A stretch of DNA of 64,000 nt. Source: Yersinia mollaretii ATCC 43969 (GTDB lineage: Bacteria > Pseudomonadota > Gammaproteobacteria > Enterobacterales > Enterobacteriaceae). The notes under the pieces are model-generated. The model was given only the letters and a program-made list of their open reading frames with translations, was not told where the DNA came from and did no database searches. The DNA is taken from the NCBI RefSeq assembly GCF_013282725.1, contig NZ_CP054043.1, positions 4,216,001 to 4,280,000 on the forward strand, in the 5' to 3' direction. Each line of letters starts with the position of its first letter. The stretch's first letter is position 1. Of this stretch, positions 50,115-58,766 are shown piece by piece. The position numbers and the translations under genes were made by a program.

Positions 50115-50581
50115 CGCGCTAACTCCTTGCGTAGTCACAGCTGAAACGACACCTACCAAGAATAGAATAATAGCTTAAAAGGCGCTCGTTAAAGCGTCGA
50201 TTGCAAAAATTGTCTGGTCAATATGACCCGATAAGACAAAAATATATTAAGACTTTTCTCGACACTGTTAAGAGAAATTAAATATTTCTATTTATTAATT
50301 CAAATGAAGTATATTTCCTTCAGTTGAGAGTGATTCTTTATTAGATTAAAAAGAGTCTGTAATTACATTAATTTTATGTATAAATAATAGTTAACATCTC
50401 GCAGTAAATAATTAATAACCTTCGGCATGATCACATAAATCACCTCTGCAACTTCGTTATCCTGCCTTAATTGATTTATATCATATGAAAGTAACAAATT
50501 ATTTCCTAAGGTGGGACATCACTGTTTTATTCTGATTTTTTTATTTTCGTCAAGATAATGTCTTCCTCATAGGTAATGTCG
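50115..50581. other. Divergent intergenic region with the dms promoter
   Basis: A 467-bp very AT-rich gap between the DUF2127 gene and dmsA. It contains the FNR-like dyad at 50471-50484 about 100 bp upstream of dmsA. No open reading frame with a credible start, RNA gene or repeat was seen in the remainder. Confidence 0.6.
50471..50484. promoter_or_regulatory. FNR-like box upstream of the dms cluster
   Basis: TTGATTTATATCAT matches the FNR consensus TTGAT-N4-ATCAA at nine of ten defined positions. It lies 98-111 bp before the dmsA start. This fits oxygen-sensitive activation of an anaerobic reductase. Confidence 0.72.
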
Positions 50582-53005
50582 ATGAATAACAATAAAAGAC
50601 TCCCCACCGGCTCACTGAGTCGCCGTGAATTTATTCAAACATCCGCCGCAGTGACCGGGGCTGCGGCCATTGCGGGTTCAATCACCCTGCCTTTTTCAGC
50701 TCAGGCCGCGCCAACACTGGCTGCAACGGCAACTGAAGAGAGCATCAAATACAGCGCTTGTCTGGTTAACTGCGGTAGCCGTTGCCCATTGAAAGTCCAT
50801 GTCAAAAATGGCGAAATTATTAAAATTGCTAATGAAGCGATTTATGATGATTCCACCTTTGGTGAACATCAAATTCGCCCCTGCTTACGTGGCCGTTCAG
50901 TCAGATGGAAAACTTATAATCCAGATCGGGTAAAATATCCGATGCTGCGGATCGGTAAACGCGGTGAAGGTAAATTCAAACGTATTAGTTGGGATGAAGC
51001 CACCACTATTGTGGCTGACAAGCTGAAAACAACGATTGCCCAATATGGTAATGAGGCCATTTATTACCAATATGGTTCCGGTTCTACCGGCGCTAATTTG
51101 CAGGGGCGTAACGCCTGTAAAAGAATGCTGAGTTTACTTGGCGGTTTTCTGGATCAACACGGCACCTACTCCACCGCTCAAATAAATACGGTGATGCCTT
51201 ATATCTATGGTAATGCCGACGAAACCTTGCTGGATGAAATTAAAAACTCCGATTTAGTGGTCATGTTTGGTCATAATCTGGCAGAAACGCGAATGTCAGG
51301 TGGCGGCCAATATATTGAGACCGTTCATGCGCTGGGAAAAAGTAAAGCCAAAGTCATTATTATCGATCCACGGATGACAGACAGCGTGACCACCCTTAAT
51401 GCCGAGTGGATACCCATATTTCCCGGCACCGATGCCGCGTTGGTCGCCGCATTGGGATATGTATTGATCAAAGAAAACCTGACCGATGAGAATTTCTTGA
51501 AAGAATACTGTGTGGGCTGGGATGCCACGACATTACCTGACTCGGCTCCCGCCAATGGCTCTTATAAAGATTATATTTTAGGTCAGGGTGCCGACGGGGT
51601 AGAAAAAACGCCGGAATGGGCCAGCGAAATAACCGGCATTGCCCCAGTGCGCATTATCCAGTTGGCCCGAGAGCTAGGAAATGCCCGCGCAGCTTGGGTT
51701 TCGCAAGGTTGGGGCATCCAGCGCAGTGCCAATGGTGAACAAGCCGCCCGCGCTATTATGATGTTGCCACTGATGACCGGAAATATTGGTCGGGCAGGCA
51801 CCAATACCGGAGCTTGGGGCGGGAACGTAAAATATCCTGTGCCCGGATTTAGTATTGCGAACCCGGTCAAGACCGCTATCCCCTGCTTTATGTGGACGGA
51901 TGCTATTTTCCGTGGCACCGAAATGACGGCAAAAAATGCCCATGTAAAGAATAAAGATAAACTTGATACCAATATTAAGTTTATGTGGAACTACGCCAGT
52001 AATGTTATTGGGAACCAGCACTCGGACCTGAATAAAACCCACACTATTTTGCAAGATGAATCACTGTGCGAGTTTATTTTGGTGTGGGAAAACCACATGA
52101 CCAGTTCGGCTAAATATGCCGATCTACTCTTACCGGATGTCACCTCAGTTGAATCCAATGACCTGATCGACAACTCCTACGCCAGTGGCGCTTATCACTA
52201 TGTGACGCGGCTGCAAAATGCTATCGAGCCACTATGGGAGTGCCGCCCATCCTATGATGTGTTAGCTGAGATCGCCACTAAATTGGGGATTGGCGAGGCC
52301 TTTACCGAGGGCCATACCCAGCAAGAGTGGATTGAGATTAGCTATAACAAAATGCGCGAGAAAAATCCGGCACTGCCGCCTTTCGAGCAGACCAACGACA
52401 TGGGTATTATTGACCGAATTTATGCTGATAGCAGCCAATATATCGCGTTAAAAGGGTTTCGTGATGACCCACTGAATAACCCACTGAAAACCCCCTCGGG
52501 CAAAATTGAGATCTACTCAGAAGCACTGGCAACACTGGGAGAAGAGTGGCAATTGACGCCGGGTGATCGCATTACCGCCGTAGCGGAGTATTGCCCGACA
52601 TTTGAGGGCGTCAGTGATGTCGAAACCCTGAAAACCTACCCGCTACAGATGACCGGCTTCCACGTCAAAGGCCATACCCACTCATCCTATTACAACGTCG
52701 CCATGCTGCGGGAAGCGGTGCCGCATCAGTTTTGGATGAACCCTATTGATGCGCAGGCACGGGGCTTACAACAAGGCGAAATGGTGGAGATTTTTAACAG
52801 CCGTGGCCGTATCCGCATTGCGGTCAAAATCACCGAGAGGGTCTTGCCGGGGGTCATTAGTGTGCCACAGGGAGCATGGCGTAATCTCAATAAGGAGGGT
52901 ATCGACGTGGGCGGTTGTATCAATACATTAACCACACTGCGGCCTTCGCCACTGGCGAAAGGCAACCCACAACATACCAACCTCGTTGAAGTCAAACGCG
53001 CATAA
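50582..53005 (+). CDS. dmsA: DmsA-type molybdopterin reductase, catalytic subunit
   Basis: 807 aa from the ATG at 50582, which is 8 nt after an AGG; the ATG at 50576 is too close to it. A Tat signal (SLSRREFIQTSAAVTG) exports the folded, cofactor-loaded enzyme. The Fe-S region is ACLVNCGSRCPLKVHV with the fourth Cys in RPCLRGRSVR. The Mo-ligand serine is probably in HGTYSTAQI. Late motifs are TGFHVKGHTHSSYYNVAMLR and GGCINTLTTLRPSPLAKGNP, nearly identical to the end of E. coli DmsA. It reduces S- or N-oxides with electrons from DmsB. Substrate specificity (DMSO or another oxide) is inferred from family only. Confidence 0.92.
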   Translation: MNNNKRLPTGSLSRREFIQTSAAVTGAAAIAGSITLPFSAQAAPTLAATATEESIKYSACLVNCGSRCPLKVHVKNGEIIKIANEAIYDDSTFGEHQIRPCLRGRSVRWKTYNPDRVKYPMLRIGKRGEGKFKRISWDEATTIVADKLKTTIAQYGNEAIYYQYGSGSTGANLQGRNACKRMLSLLGGFLDQHGTYSTAQINTVMPYIYGNADETLLDEIKNSDLVVMFGHNLAETRMSGGGQYIETVHALGKSKAKVIIIDPRMTDSVTTLNAEWIPIFPGTDAALVAALGYVLIKENLTDENFLKEYCVGWDATTLPDSAPANGSYKDYILGQGADGVEKTPEWASEITGIAPVRIIQLARELGNARAAWVSQGWGIQRSANGEQAARAIMMLPLMTGNIGRAGTNTGAWGGNVKYPVPGFSIANPVKTAIPCFMWTDAIFRGTEMTAKNAHVKNKDKLDTNIKFMWNYASNVIGNQHSDLNKTHTILQDESLCEFILVWENHMTSSAKYADLLLPDVTSVESNDLIDNSYASGAYHYVTRLQNAIEPLWECRPSYDVLAEIATKLGIGEAFTEGHTQQEWIEISYNKMREKNPALPPFEQTNDMGIIDRIYADSSQYIALKGFRDDPLNNPLKTPSGKIEIYSEALATLGEEWQLTPGDRITAVAEYCPTFEGVSDVETLKTYPLQMTGFHVKGHTHSSYYNVAMLREAVPHQFWMNPIDAQARGLQQGEMVEIFNSRGRIRIAVKITERVLPGVISVPQGAWRNLNKEGIDVGGCINTLTTLRPSPLAKGNPQHTNLVEVKRA

Positions 53006-53016
53006 GGAGTTGAATA

Positions 53017-53634
53017 ATGAAGCAATATGGTTTTTTTGTCGACTCCACCAAGTGCACAGGTTGTAAAACCTGCCAGATTAGCTGCAAGGATGAGAAGCAG
53101 TTGGATCTCGGGCCGAAACTGCGCCGAGTGTACGAATATGGCGGTGGCAGTTGGACTCAGCAAGGCAATATCTGGGTGCAAAATGTCTTCAACTACTATT
53201 TATCTATCGCCTGCAACCACTGCTCGTTTCCCACCTGCGTCACTGGCTGCCCAACCGGAGCAATGCATAAACGCGAAGAGGACGGTTTGGTGGTGGTGAA
53301 TCCGGATCTCTGCGTCGGCTGCCGCTATTGCGAAATGCGCTGCCCCTATGGTGCGCCGCAATTTGATGCAAAGACGAAATTGATGACCAAATGTGATGGT
53401 TGCTATCAGCGGGTCGCCGAGGGGCATAAACCAGTTTGTGTCGAATCTTGCCCGCAACGTGCGCTGGATTTCGATGAAATCGCGCTATTAAGAGAGAAAT
53501 ACGGTGAAGAGAGTGCAGTTGCGCCGTTACCGCTCGCCCATCTGACACAGCCTAATTTGGTCATCAGAAGCCACCGCGATGCCAAGCCATGCGGTGATAC
53601 ATCAGGCCGTATCCAAAATCCGGCGGAGGTATAA
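53017..53634 (+). CDS. dmsB: DmsB-type four-cluster ferredoxin subunit
   Basis: 205 aa, the same length as E. coli DmsB, with four ferredoxin cysteine groups: CTGCKTCQISC, CNHCSFPTCVTGC, CVGCRYCEMRC and CDGCYQRVAEGHKPVCVESC. It carries electrons from the menaquinol-oxidising DmsC to DmsA and is exported together with DmsA. It starts 11 nt after the dmsA stop with AAGGAG. Confidence 0.95.
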   Translation: MKQYGFFVDSTKCTGCKTCQISCKDEKQLDLGPKLRRVYEYGGGSWTQQGNIWVQNVFNYYLSIACNHCSFPTCVTGCPTGAMHKREEDGLVVVNPDLCVGCRYCEMRCPYGAPQFDAKTKLMTKCDGCYQRVAEGHKPVCVESCPQRALDFDEIALLREKYGEESAVAPLPLAHLTQPNLVIRSHRDAKPCGDTSGRIQNPAEV

Positions 53635-53635
53635 A

Positions 53636-54412
53636 ATGCATGAATTACCCTTGGTGTTTTTCACCGTACTGGGGCAAACCGCTGTTGGGTTGTTTGCACT
53701 GGTGTTGCTGAGCAACAAACTCGGAATGACCACACCACAGCAACTCAAACAAGCCAATATTATCGGCTTGATACTGGTGATGGTGGGGCTGATCGTCGGC
53801 ACACTGCATGTCGGGCAACCCCTGCGTGCCGCAAATATGCTACTGGGTGTTGGCCGTTCGCCAATGAGCAACGAAATTGTTCTCAGTGGCCTGTTTGTTG
53901 CCATGGCCTGTGGCACCGTATTTTTCTCCGTGATGGTAAAAAATGCGGTGCTGGCGGCGCTGTGTAATGTGGCAACTGTGGTATTTGGGCTGGCCTTTGC
54001 CTGGTCAATAACCCAAGTTTATCAACTGACTACCGTACCGAATTGGGATACCTCGTACACCTCACTGCAACTCTGGATGACGGTGTTAGTCGGGGGCGGC
54101 GCATTCGCCCTATTGACGGGTGCTCGTCAGTTGGGTGCCTTGGCAATGTTAGTGGGTGCTATTGTGACATTGGTGAGTAAGCCGGGTTATCTGAGCTTCC
54201 TCGGCCAAAGTTCACTGGAACTCAGCAGCCAACAGACGCTTTTTTGGGGCATCCAAATTCTGCTGCTGACAGTAGGCATCTTTGTGGCCGCCATTGCATT
54301 GCTGAAAGAGAGCATCCCACGAGCCACACTGGCGGTCAGTGCTTCGGCCGTGGTCATTGGTGAATTGGCCGGACGCATCGCGTTTTATAATCTCTGGCAA
54401 GTGCCGATGTAA
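53636..54412 (+). CDS. dmsC: DmsC-type membrane anchor subunit
   Basis: 258 aa from the ATG at 53636, right after the dmsB stop and 6 nt past a GGAGG. Eight membrane helices are predicted, beginning LPLVFFTVLGQTAVGLFALV and including GTLHVGQPLRAANMLLGVGR, whose loop has the conserved H-x-G-x-P-x-R-A and SPMSNEIV of DmsC. It oxidises menaquinol and anchors DmsAB. It ends with RIAFYNLWQVPM, typical of the family. Confidence 0.93.
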   Translation: MHELPLVFFTVLGQTAVGLFALVLLSNKLGMTTPQQLKQANIIGLILVMVGLIVGTLHVGQPLRAANMLLGVGRSPMSNEIVLSGLFVAMACGTVFFSVMVKNAVLAALCNVATVVFGLAFAWSITQVYQLTTVPNWDTSYTSLQLWMTVLVGGGAFALLTGARQLGALAMLVGAIVTLVSKPGYLSFLGQSSLELSSQQTLFWGIQILLLTVGIFVAAIALLKESIPRATLAVSASAVVIGELAGRIAFYNLWQVPM

Positions 54413-54443
54413 TTAATGAATTGATTGACCGAGATAAATCACG

Positions 54444-54471
54444 GATTAGCCGCGATGGCCTGCGGCTAATC
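54444..54471 (+). terminator. Hairpin between dmsC and dmsD
   Basis: A perfect 10-bp stem, GATTAGCCGC (54444-54453) with GCGGCTAATC (54462-54471), 31 bp after the dmsC stop. There is no T-run. It could stabilise the dmsABC mRNA or reduce read-through into dmsD. Confidence 0.55.
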
Positions 54472-54506
54472 ACTCCCCAGAGAGTCGGGCCTAAAGAGAG
54501 AACATT

Positions 54507-55106
54507 TTGACGTTATTAGCGACCACTTTACCGCGAATTTTAGGTGCATTTTTTTACTATCCACCCCAATCCGAGACGGTACAGCGCCTGTGGCCACTAC
54601 TGCCGCAAATCGCCGAGATCTTCCCGTGGCCAGATTTAGCTGAAATGACGCAATATTGCCAGCAAATACCAGCTATCGCCCCCGAAAAACTGGAATATGA
54701 CTTCTCGATTCTGTTTGAGGGGCAAGGTGAGATGCCCGCCCCGCCTTGGGGTTCGGTCTATCTGGATAAAGAGAATAGCCTGATGGCGGCCAGCACCCTG
54801 CACTATCGCGAATTTTTGTCCGGATTAGGGCTGAAAAGTCAGAGCACCATCCGTGAACCGGAGGATCAGTTTGGCTTAATGCTACTGGCTTGGGTGCACT
54901 TAATTGAGCAGCAACAGTGTGCCGCCGCCATCGTGCTGCTCACGGATCACTTATTGCCATGGGCTTATCGCTACCTTGAGCTGGTCAAAAGTGCCCAGGT
55001 CGAGCATCCGGTTTATCCTCTATTGGCCGAGATTACAGAGTGCTACCTGAAAACCGTGCAGAGTGAATTGGGCTTATTCCCTCAGCCCCATGAGCTGTAT
55101 CGATGA
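54507..55106 (+). CDS. dmsD: DmsD/TorD-family redox enzyme maturation chaperone
   Basis: 199 aa starting at a TTG (54507-54509) with GAGAG about 8 nt upstream; no ATG lies before the conserved N terminus. All-helical TorD family: ILGAFFYYPPQSETVQRLWP, EYDFSILFEGQGEMPAPPWGSVYLD (the family's E-Y-x2-LF-G--P--P-SVY motif) and LEHPVYPLLAEI-type late helix. It binds the DmsA Tat signal and holds back export until the molybdenum cofactor and Fe-S clusters are inserted. Confidence 0.9.
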   Translation: MTLLATTLPRILGAFFYYPPQSETVQRLWPLLPQIAEIFPWPDLAEMTQYCQQIPAIAPEKLEYDFSILFEGQGEMPAPPWGSVYLDKENSLMAASTLHYREFLSGLGLKSQSTIREPEDQFGLMLLAWVHLIEQQQCAAAIVLLTDHLLPWAYRYLELVKSAQVEHPVYPLLAEITECYLKTVQSELGLFPQPHELYR

Positions 55107-55128
55107 TAATAGTGATAACGAAAAATCA

Positions 55129-55464
55129 ATGAGCAGAGACGAGCGCTACTACAGAGCCTTTATGGAGAGCCGGGTGATCAGCCGTCGCGGGCTATTTCGT
55201 GGCTTATTCAAGGGAGCCGCTGGCGACTCACCATCAACATCGTCTCCAGCCCTCCCCTATCCCGTCATCAAAAACCCGTGTCAGAACACCTATATCTATT
55301 GTGATAGCTGTGCTGATTTTTGTGAAAAACACGCGCTACTCTGGCAACCCGGCTTACCGCCAACACTGGTTTATACGCTGTGCGATGGTTGTGGAGAGTG
55401 TGCTTTTAGGTGCCCGGCAATGGCGCTGGAGATGGAGTTAACGTGCGGAAAAATGGGCGATTGA
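55129..55464 (+). CDS. Short NapF-like ferredoxin
   Basis: 111 aa from the ATG at 55129; an ATG at 55090 overlapping dmsD is an alternative. The N terminus has SRRGLFRGLF, like the SRRG start of NapF-type proteins. One complete [4Fe-4S] motif, CDGCGECAFRCPAMAL, lies near the C terminus, and an incomplete one, CDSCADFCEKH, precedes it. NapF has about 160 residues and more clusters, so this is a reduced version. Its place at the end of the dms cluster suggests a role in activating or reducing the cytosolic DmsA precursor, as NapF does for NapA (inference). Confidence 0.78.
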   Translation: MSRDERYYRAFMESRVISRRGLFRGLFKGAAGDSPSTSSPALPYPVIKNPCQNTYIYCDSCADFCEKHALLWQPGLPPTLVYTLCDGCGECAFRCPAMALEMELTCGKMGD

Positions 55465-55493
55465 AGCAAATACGGCGGGGGGAGACATAATAA

Positions 55494-55518
55494 ATGCCCC
55501 CGACAACGTCAGGGGCAT
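55494..55518 (-). terminator. Terminator between the dms cluster and the lipoprotein operon
   Basis: ATGCCCC-CGACAACGTCA-GGGGCAT with an inner GAC/GTC pairing. Read on the minus strand it is followed by TTTATTA, so it most likely ends the leftward CsgG/DUF4810/GNA1162 operon. It may also slow plus-strand transcripts. Confidence 0.7.
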
Positions 55519-55533
55519 GGGTACAAAAGAGAG

Positions 55534-56190
55534 TTAGTGGCCGTCTTTGCCGTATTGCGGTGAACGCGGGCCATACAGAATGCCGTTCGGTGTTCCGGCG
55601 GTCAGCATACGTGCACTGGTCACGCCAGCAATATCATGGCTGCGATCGGTCAGTGTGTTGCTGATCTGCGTGACCGCAGCTTGAACCAACATGCCGATGA
55701 TGCCACCGGAAGAGTTATCACCTTCATTGCTGGAGGCGGTCGCACTGCCGCTCCACAACAATTTGCCGGTTCTCAAATCCACCAATTTGGCATTCGCTGT
55801 CACGCGAGTATCACTGGTGATGACCTGATAAGAGGTGCCGTATTGCACCACGGTAATGTACAACACCGCATCTGCACCAAAGATTTTATGCAGTTTGGCT
55901 GGGCTGGCGGCACTGATATCGCCCGCATTCGTCATGCCATTTTGCTTAAATGTCTCTTCCACGACGGCAACTGGCAGCACGTAGTAGCCCGCTTCAGAGA
56001 GCGGATAAGTGACCTGAGACAGCATGCCATGGCTGGCAGCCACTTCTGGCGATTGGTTCTGTGGCAGTAACACCAAAATGCTCTTTGGTTTGCTTTGCTT
56101 AAAGGCAGAGTAGTCCTGCTGTACTGGCTTGGCACAGCCCGTCAGCAGCAGCGTGATCATGACCGCGCCTATGGCGAAAATAGATCTCAT
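55534..56190 (-). CDS. GNA1162/DUF799 family lipoprotein
   Basis: 218 aa, lipobox LLLTGC, followed by the DUF799 pattern: KPKSILVLLPQNQSPEVAAS, VTYPLSEAGYYVLPVAVVEE, GADAVLYITVVQYGTSYQVI, AKLVDLRTGKLLWSGSA. Its Neisseria relative GNA1162 is a surface-exposed lipoprotein. It is the third gene of a csgG-like operon, overlapping the DUF4810 gene by 4 nt. Function is unknown; an outer-membrane assembly with the CsgG-like protein is plausible. Confidence 0.87.
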   Translation of the reverse strand: MRSIFAIGAVMITLLLTGCAKPVQQDYSAFKQSKPKSILVLLPQNQSPEVAASHGMLSQVTYPLSEAGYYVLPVAVVEETFKQNGMTNAGDISAASPAKLHKIFGADAVLYITVVQYGTSYQVITSDTRVTANAKLVDLRTGKLLWSGSATASSNEGDNSSGGIIGMLVQAAVTQISNTLTDRSHDIAGVTSARMLTAGTPNGILYGPRSPQYGKDGH

Positions 56191-56543
56191 TTAAATGCCC
56201 CTTTATCTTTGCTCATCAAGAAATCCATAAACGGAGCAGACTCAGGGAATGCCGTTTTCTCTGTATTGAATTCAGCCATCGCTAAATCTGTATGCCCGGT
56301 ATTGCCATACAGCATGCCCAAATGAGCATGTAAGCCAGGAGGGACTGGCATATTTTTCGCGCGTGACTTTTCAATATTCTCTTTTAAAGCAGCAATTTGC
56401 TGTTCAGGGCTGGCATCCGATTTATAGTAATCGTAAATCGTTGTTTGGTAGTTATCCCAGTTGTAAATAGGTTTCGGTGCCGTGGCGCAACCCGCCAAGA
56501 CAGCAGCAGCCAGCAGCAGGGAGATCTTTTGCACTAATTTCAT
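56187..56543 (-). CDS. DUF4810 family lipoprotein
   Basis: 118 aa from the ATG at 56541-56543. Lipoprotein signal KISLLLAAAVLAGC, then the DUF4810 signature YNWDNYQTTIYDYYKSDASP and a helical hairpin that looks like a single TPR (PPGLHAHLGMLYGNTGHTDL; AMAEFNTEKTAFPESAPFMD). It is the middle gene of the trio. Family function is unknown. Confidence 0.87.
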   Translation of the reverse strand: MKLVQKISLLLAAAVLAGCATAPKPIYNWDNYQTTIYDYYKSDASPEQQIAALKENIEKSRAKNMPVPPGLHAHLGMLYGNTGHTDLAMAEFNTEKTAFPESAPFMDFLMSKDKGAFK

Positions 56544-56590
56544 ATTGCGGTATCCATACTCGTGATTAGGAATTAATAAGCCGTTAAGGG

Positions 56591-57262
56591 TTACTTCGCC
56601 GGTTGCCATGCACCTGATTCAATGCCAGCGACCAGATTGTTGACAGCTTCACGGATAGCCAAATCCAACACCTTGCCATTCAAGGCGGAGTCGTAACTTG
56701 CTGTCCCGCCAAAACCGATCACTTCACGGTTAGACAGCTCATACTCGCCAGCCCCCTGTGAAGAGAACACCACTTCAGAGGTATTCACATTGACGATATT
56801 CAGATTGACTTTGGCATAGGCAATCTGAGATTTACCCCGACCTAAAATGCCAAATAGCTGACGATCGCCAACCTCTTTGCGGCCAAACTCAGTCACATCA
56901 CCAGTCACAACATAGGTCGCGCCTTTCAATTGCTGGCTTTTCCCTGAAATAGCCGCTTCTGTTTTCAGCTCTTCCATATTGGTGCGCTCTAAGACGTTAA
57001 AGCGGCCCGTTTGTTGTAAGTGCGTGACCAAAATGGTTTTTGACTGGTTCCCCAAACGATCGACGCCATCGGAGAATATCCCGCTCATATAGCTGGAACG
57101 GTTGTCGAATTTCCCCACAGAAATAGGGCTACGTGGGCCGTTATATTGCGTGCCGTAAGAGGCGACTTTCGCCACTTCTAACGAACGCGAGGACTCAGAG
57201 GCACATCCACTTAATAAAAATGCGGAGATTAAAGCGGACGCTAAAAGTATTTTTTTCATCAT
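56591..57262 (-). CDS. CsgG/HfaB-family outer membrane lipoprotein
   Basis: 223 aa, signal ILLASALISAFLLSGC with lipobox LLSGC. CsgG-type domain: LVTHLQQTGRFNVLERTNME, ATYVVTGDVTEFGRKEVGDR, AYAKVNLNIVNVNTSEVVFS and LAIREAVNNLVAGIESG. CsgG forms the curli export pore, but this shorter homologue has no curli genes nearby. It belongs with DUF4810 and GNA1162 lipoproteins in a conserved trio of unknown role. The start is one of two adjacent ATGs (57257-57262). Confidence 0.88.
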   Translation of the reverse strand: MMKKILLASALISAFLLSGCASESSRSLEVAKVASYGTQYNGPRSPISVGKFDNRSSYMSGIFSDGVDRLGNQSKTILVTHLQQTGRFNVLERTNMEELKTEAAISGKSQQLKGATYVVTGDVTEFGRKEVGDRQLFGILGRGKSQIAYAKVNLNIVNVNTSEVVFSSQGAGEYELSNREVIGFGGTASYDSALNGKVLDLAIREAVNNLVAGIESGAWQPAK

Positions 57263-57793
57263 AAAAGCAATATTCTCAATAAAAGATTAAACGTCATAAT
57301 TGGAAGAAATAAATAGTGATAATTTAACTTAAGTTAAAATAACAACCTATTAATAAACATAGACTGAAAATAATAACAAATAGTGATTATTGATAAATAC
57401 ACGCATATTTATCATTGATTTAAAAAGGATTTTAGCGGGAGGATAATAACAGATGTAAAATACATTTTGAAATATTAAACCCAGTCTATTTATCAAAATT
57501 TAACTTAAGGTTTAAAAAAACGCATTTTATTTAAAGCGAATTTAGTTTTTCATCTATTATTATCGTGGATTATATAAGCAGCAATTGTTTATAAGTCGTT
57601 ATGGCGGATGTTATATCTTGGTTACTGTTCAACCTGAAAAAGCCAGATAATGAGGAGGCCAAATAATCATTTGATACTTTCGGTGAACAATCGCCATCAT
57701 TTTGATGAATACGTTAAATAAGTAACCCAGACGGGCTGATGTCAGTACAATGCCCGTACTTTGAGTACTTCGTTTAGCCACAGGAGTGACACC
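57263..57793. other. Long AT-rich intergenic region between the csgG-like operon and hicB
   Basis: 531 bp between divergent genes. It must hold the csgG-operon promoter. It was examined for a hicA toxin gene because hicA normally precedes hicB; none was found on either strand. A 21-codon frame at 57601-57666 has no ribosome binding site. Confidence 0.6.
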
Positions 57794-58225
57794 GTGTTCC
57801 ACTACCCAGCCAGTTATACCCTCGATGAAGCCAGCGGCGAGTACCACATTAAATATCGCGACTTCCCTGAATTGGACTCAGTGACCTACTCCTTGGAAGA
57901 TATTGAGCTGGAAGCACAGGACGGCATTAAGAATGGCATCGCCGCAGAGATGGAGGAGCATCGCCTAGTGCCTGCCCCGTCCGCACTGCAACCCGGTGAT
58001 ATTTCGGTTCACGTACCCATTCTGGTGCGACTGAAAGCGGAACTGCACAATGCCATGCTCACCACTCATACCCGCAAAGCCGATATGGCCCGTAAACTCG
58101 GCCTGAATGCCGCGCAGATGGATCGTCTGCTGGATGTGTATTACGCCTCCAAAGTTGAAGCATTGGAGCAAGCCCTTTATCTACTGGGCTTTGAAGCAGA
58201 TGTGGTGGTGCGGAAAATCAGCTAA
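57794..58225 (+). CDS. HicB-family antitoxin-like protein, no HicA partner visible
   Basis: 143 aa from a GTG at 57794 with AGGAG 7-8 nt upstream. Residues 1-60 form the HicB RNase-H-like fold (ASGEYHIKYRDFPELDSVTY; EDIELEAQDGIKNGIAAEME). Residues 95-140 form an XRE-like helix-turn-helix (HTRKADMARKLGLNAAQMDR, LLDVYYASKVEALEQALYLL), as in E. coli HicB. HicB neutralises the mRNA-cleaving HicA and represses the operon. Neither the upstream nor the downstream gap encodes a HicA-like protein, so this is probably an orphan acting as a DNA-binding protein. Confidence 0.85.
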   Translation: MFHYPASYTLDEASGEYHIKYRDFPELDSVTYSLEDIELEAQDGIKNGIAAEMEEHRLVPAPSALQPGDISVHVPILVRLKAELHNAMLTTHTRKADMARKLGLNAAQMDRLLDVYYASKVEALEQALYLLGFEADVVVRKIS

Positions 58226-58658
58226 TGGCCTTAACACGCCGATCATTGGCTTAATTCTTAGTCAACAAAGTAACAAATTGTTATTTAGCGATAATTTAAA
58301 AAAACGTTAATAGCTTCACACTTCAACACATTGGCTAACGACACTTGCTCTTTATGGGCGAAATTGTGATCTAATGCATAAAATTACAGTATTGTAAGTT
58401 TCTCCTCGTTGGGATTACATTAGCGCGATCCTATCGTAGACAGCCACTTAGGCTGGTACGACAATTCGGATATCTCTCAGGTTGATAGCGAGCTGATTAT
58501 GATGAAATGGCTGTTATTGATTGAAAGAATTATTCATCCATTTGATACCTAGAGAATGTGGCATTACAGGCAGAACCTTGTAACACCAGATAAGAAGGGT
58601 AAATTCAGCGCAGCAATTTGGATCGTTACTGGCGAAGTAGCTCCAAGGGAGTTGTTCA
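58226..58658. other. Intergenic region between hicB and the 24-aa peptide gene
   Basis: 433 bp containing no substantial gene. It presumably carries the promoter of the short peptide gene at 58659. A 17-codon frame from 58500 (MKWLLLIERII) with a weak GAG upstream was noted but not called. No RNA gene could be recognised. Confidence 0.5.
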
Positions 58659-58733
58659 GTGAAATATTTTTTTATGGGTATCTCAATCATGTTGGTGGTT
58701 TGGATTGGCACCTTCATGATGATGGTCGAGTAA
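58659..58733 (+). CDS. 24-aa single-helix membrane peptide
   Basis: A GTG start at 58659 is preceded by AAGGGAG at 7 nt spacing. It encodes 24 residues (KYFFMGISIMLVVWIGTFMM is the core) forming one hydrophobic helix with a basic N-terminal end and an acidic end (MVE). A strong terminator stands 34 bp after the TAA. This combination, with no competing larger gene on this strand, supports a real small membrane protein of the kind that modulates larger membrane complexes in enterobacteria. The specific family could not be named with certainty. Cytochrome b561 (cybB) lies convergent immediately downstream. Confidence 0.68.
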   Translation: MKYFFMGISIMLVVWIGTFMMMVE

Positions 58734-58766
58734 TATTGGCTCGAATCATCCACCATCTGACATCGT

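Noticed and set aside
57601..57666. 21-codon frame (MADVISWLLFNLKKPDNEEA) upstream of hicB as a candidate hicA
   Set aside because: Too short for HicA, lacks the GSHH-type catalytic motif and has no ribosome binding site.
58500..58553. 17-codon frame (MMKWLLLIERIIHPFDT)
   Set aside because: Weak ribosome binding site, not strongly hydrophobic enough for a membrane peptide and no terminator of its own.
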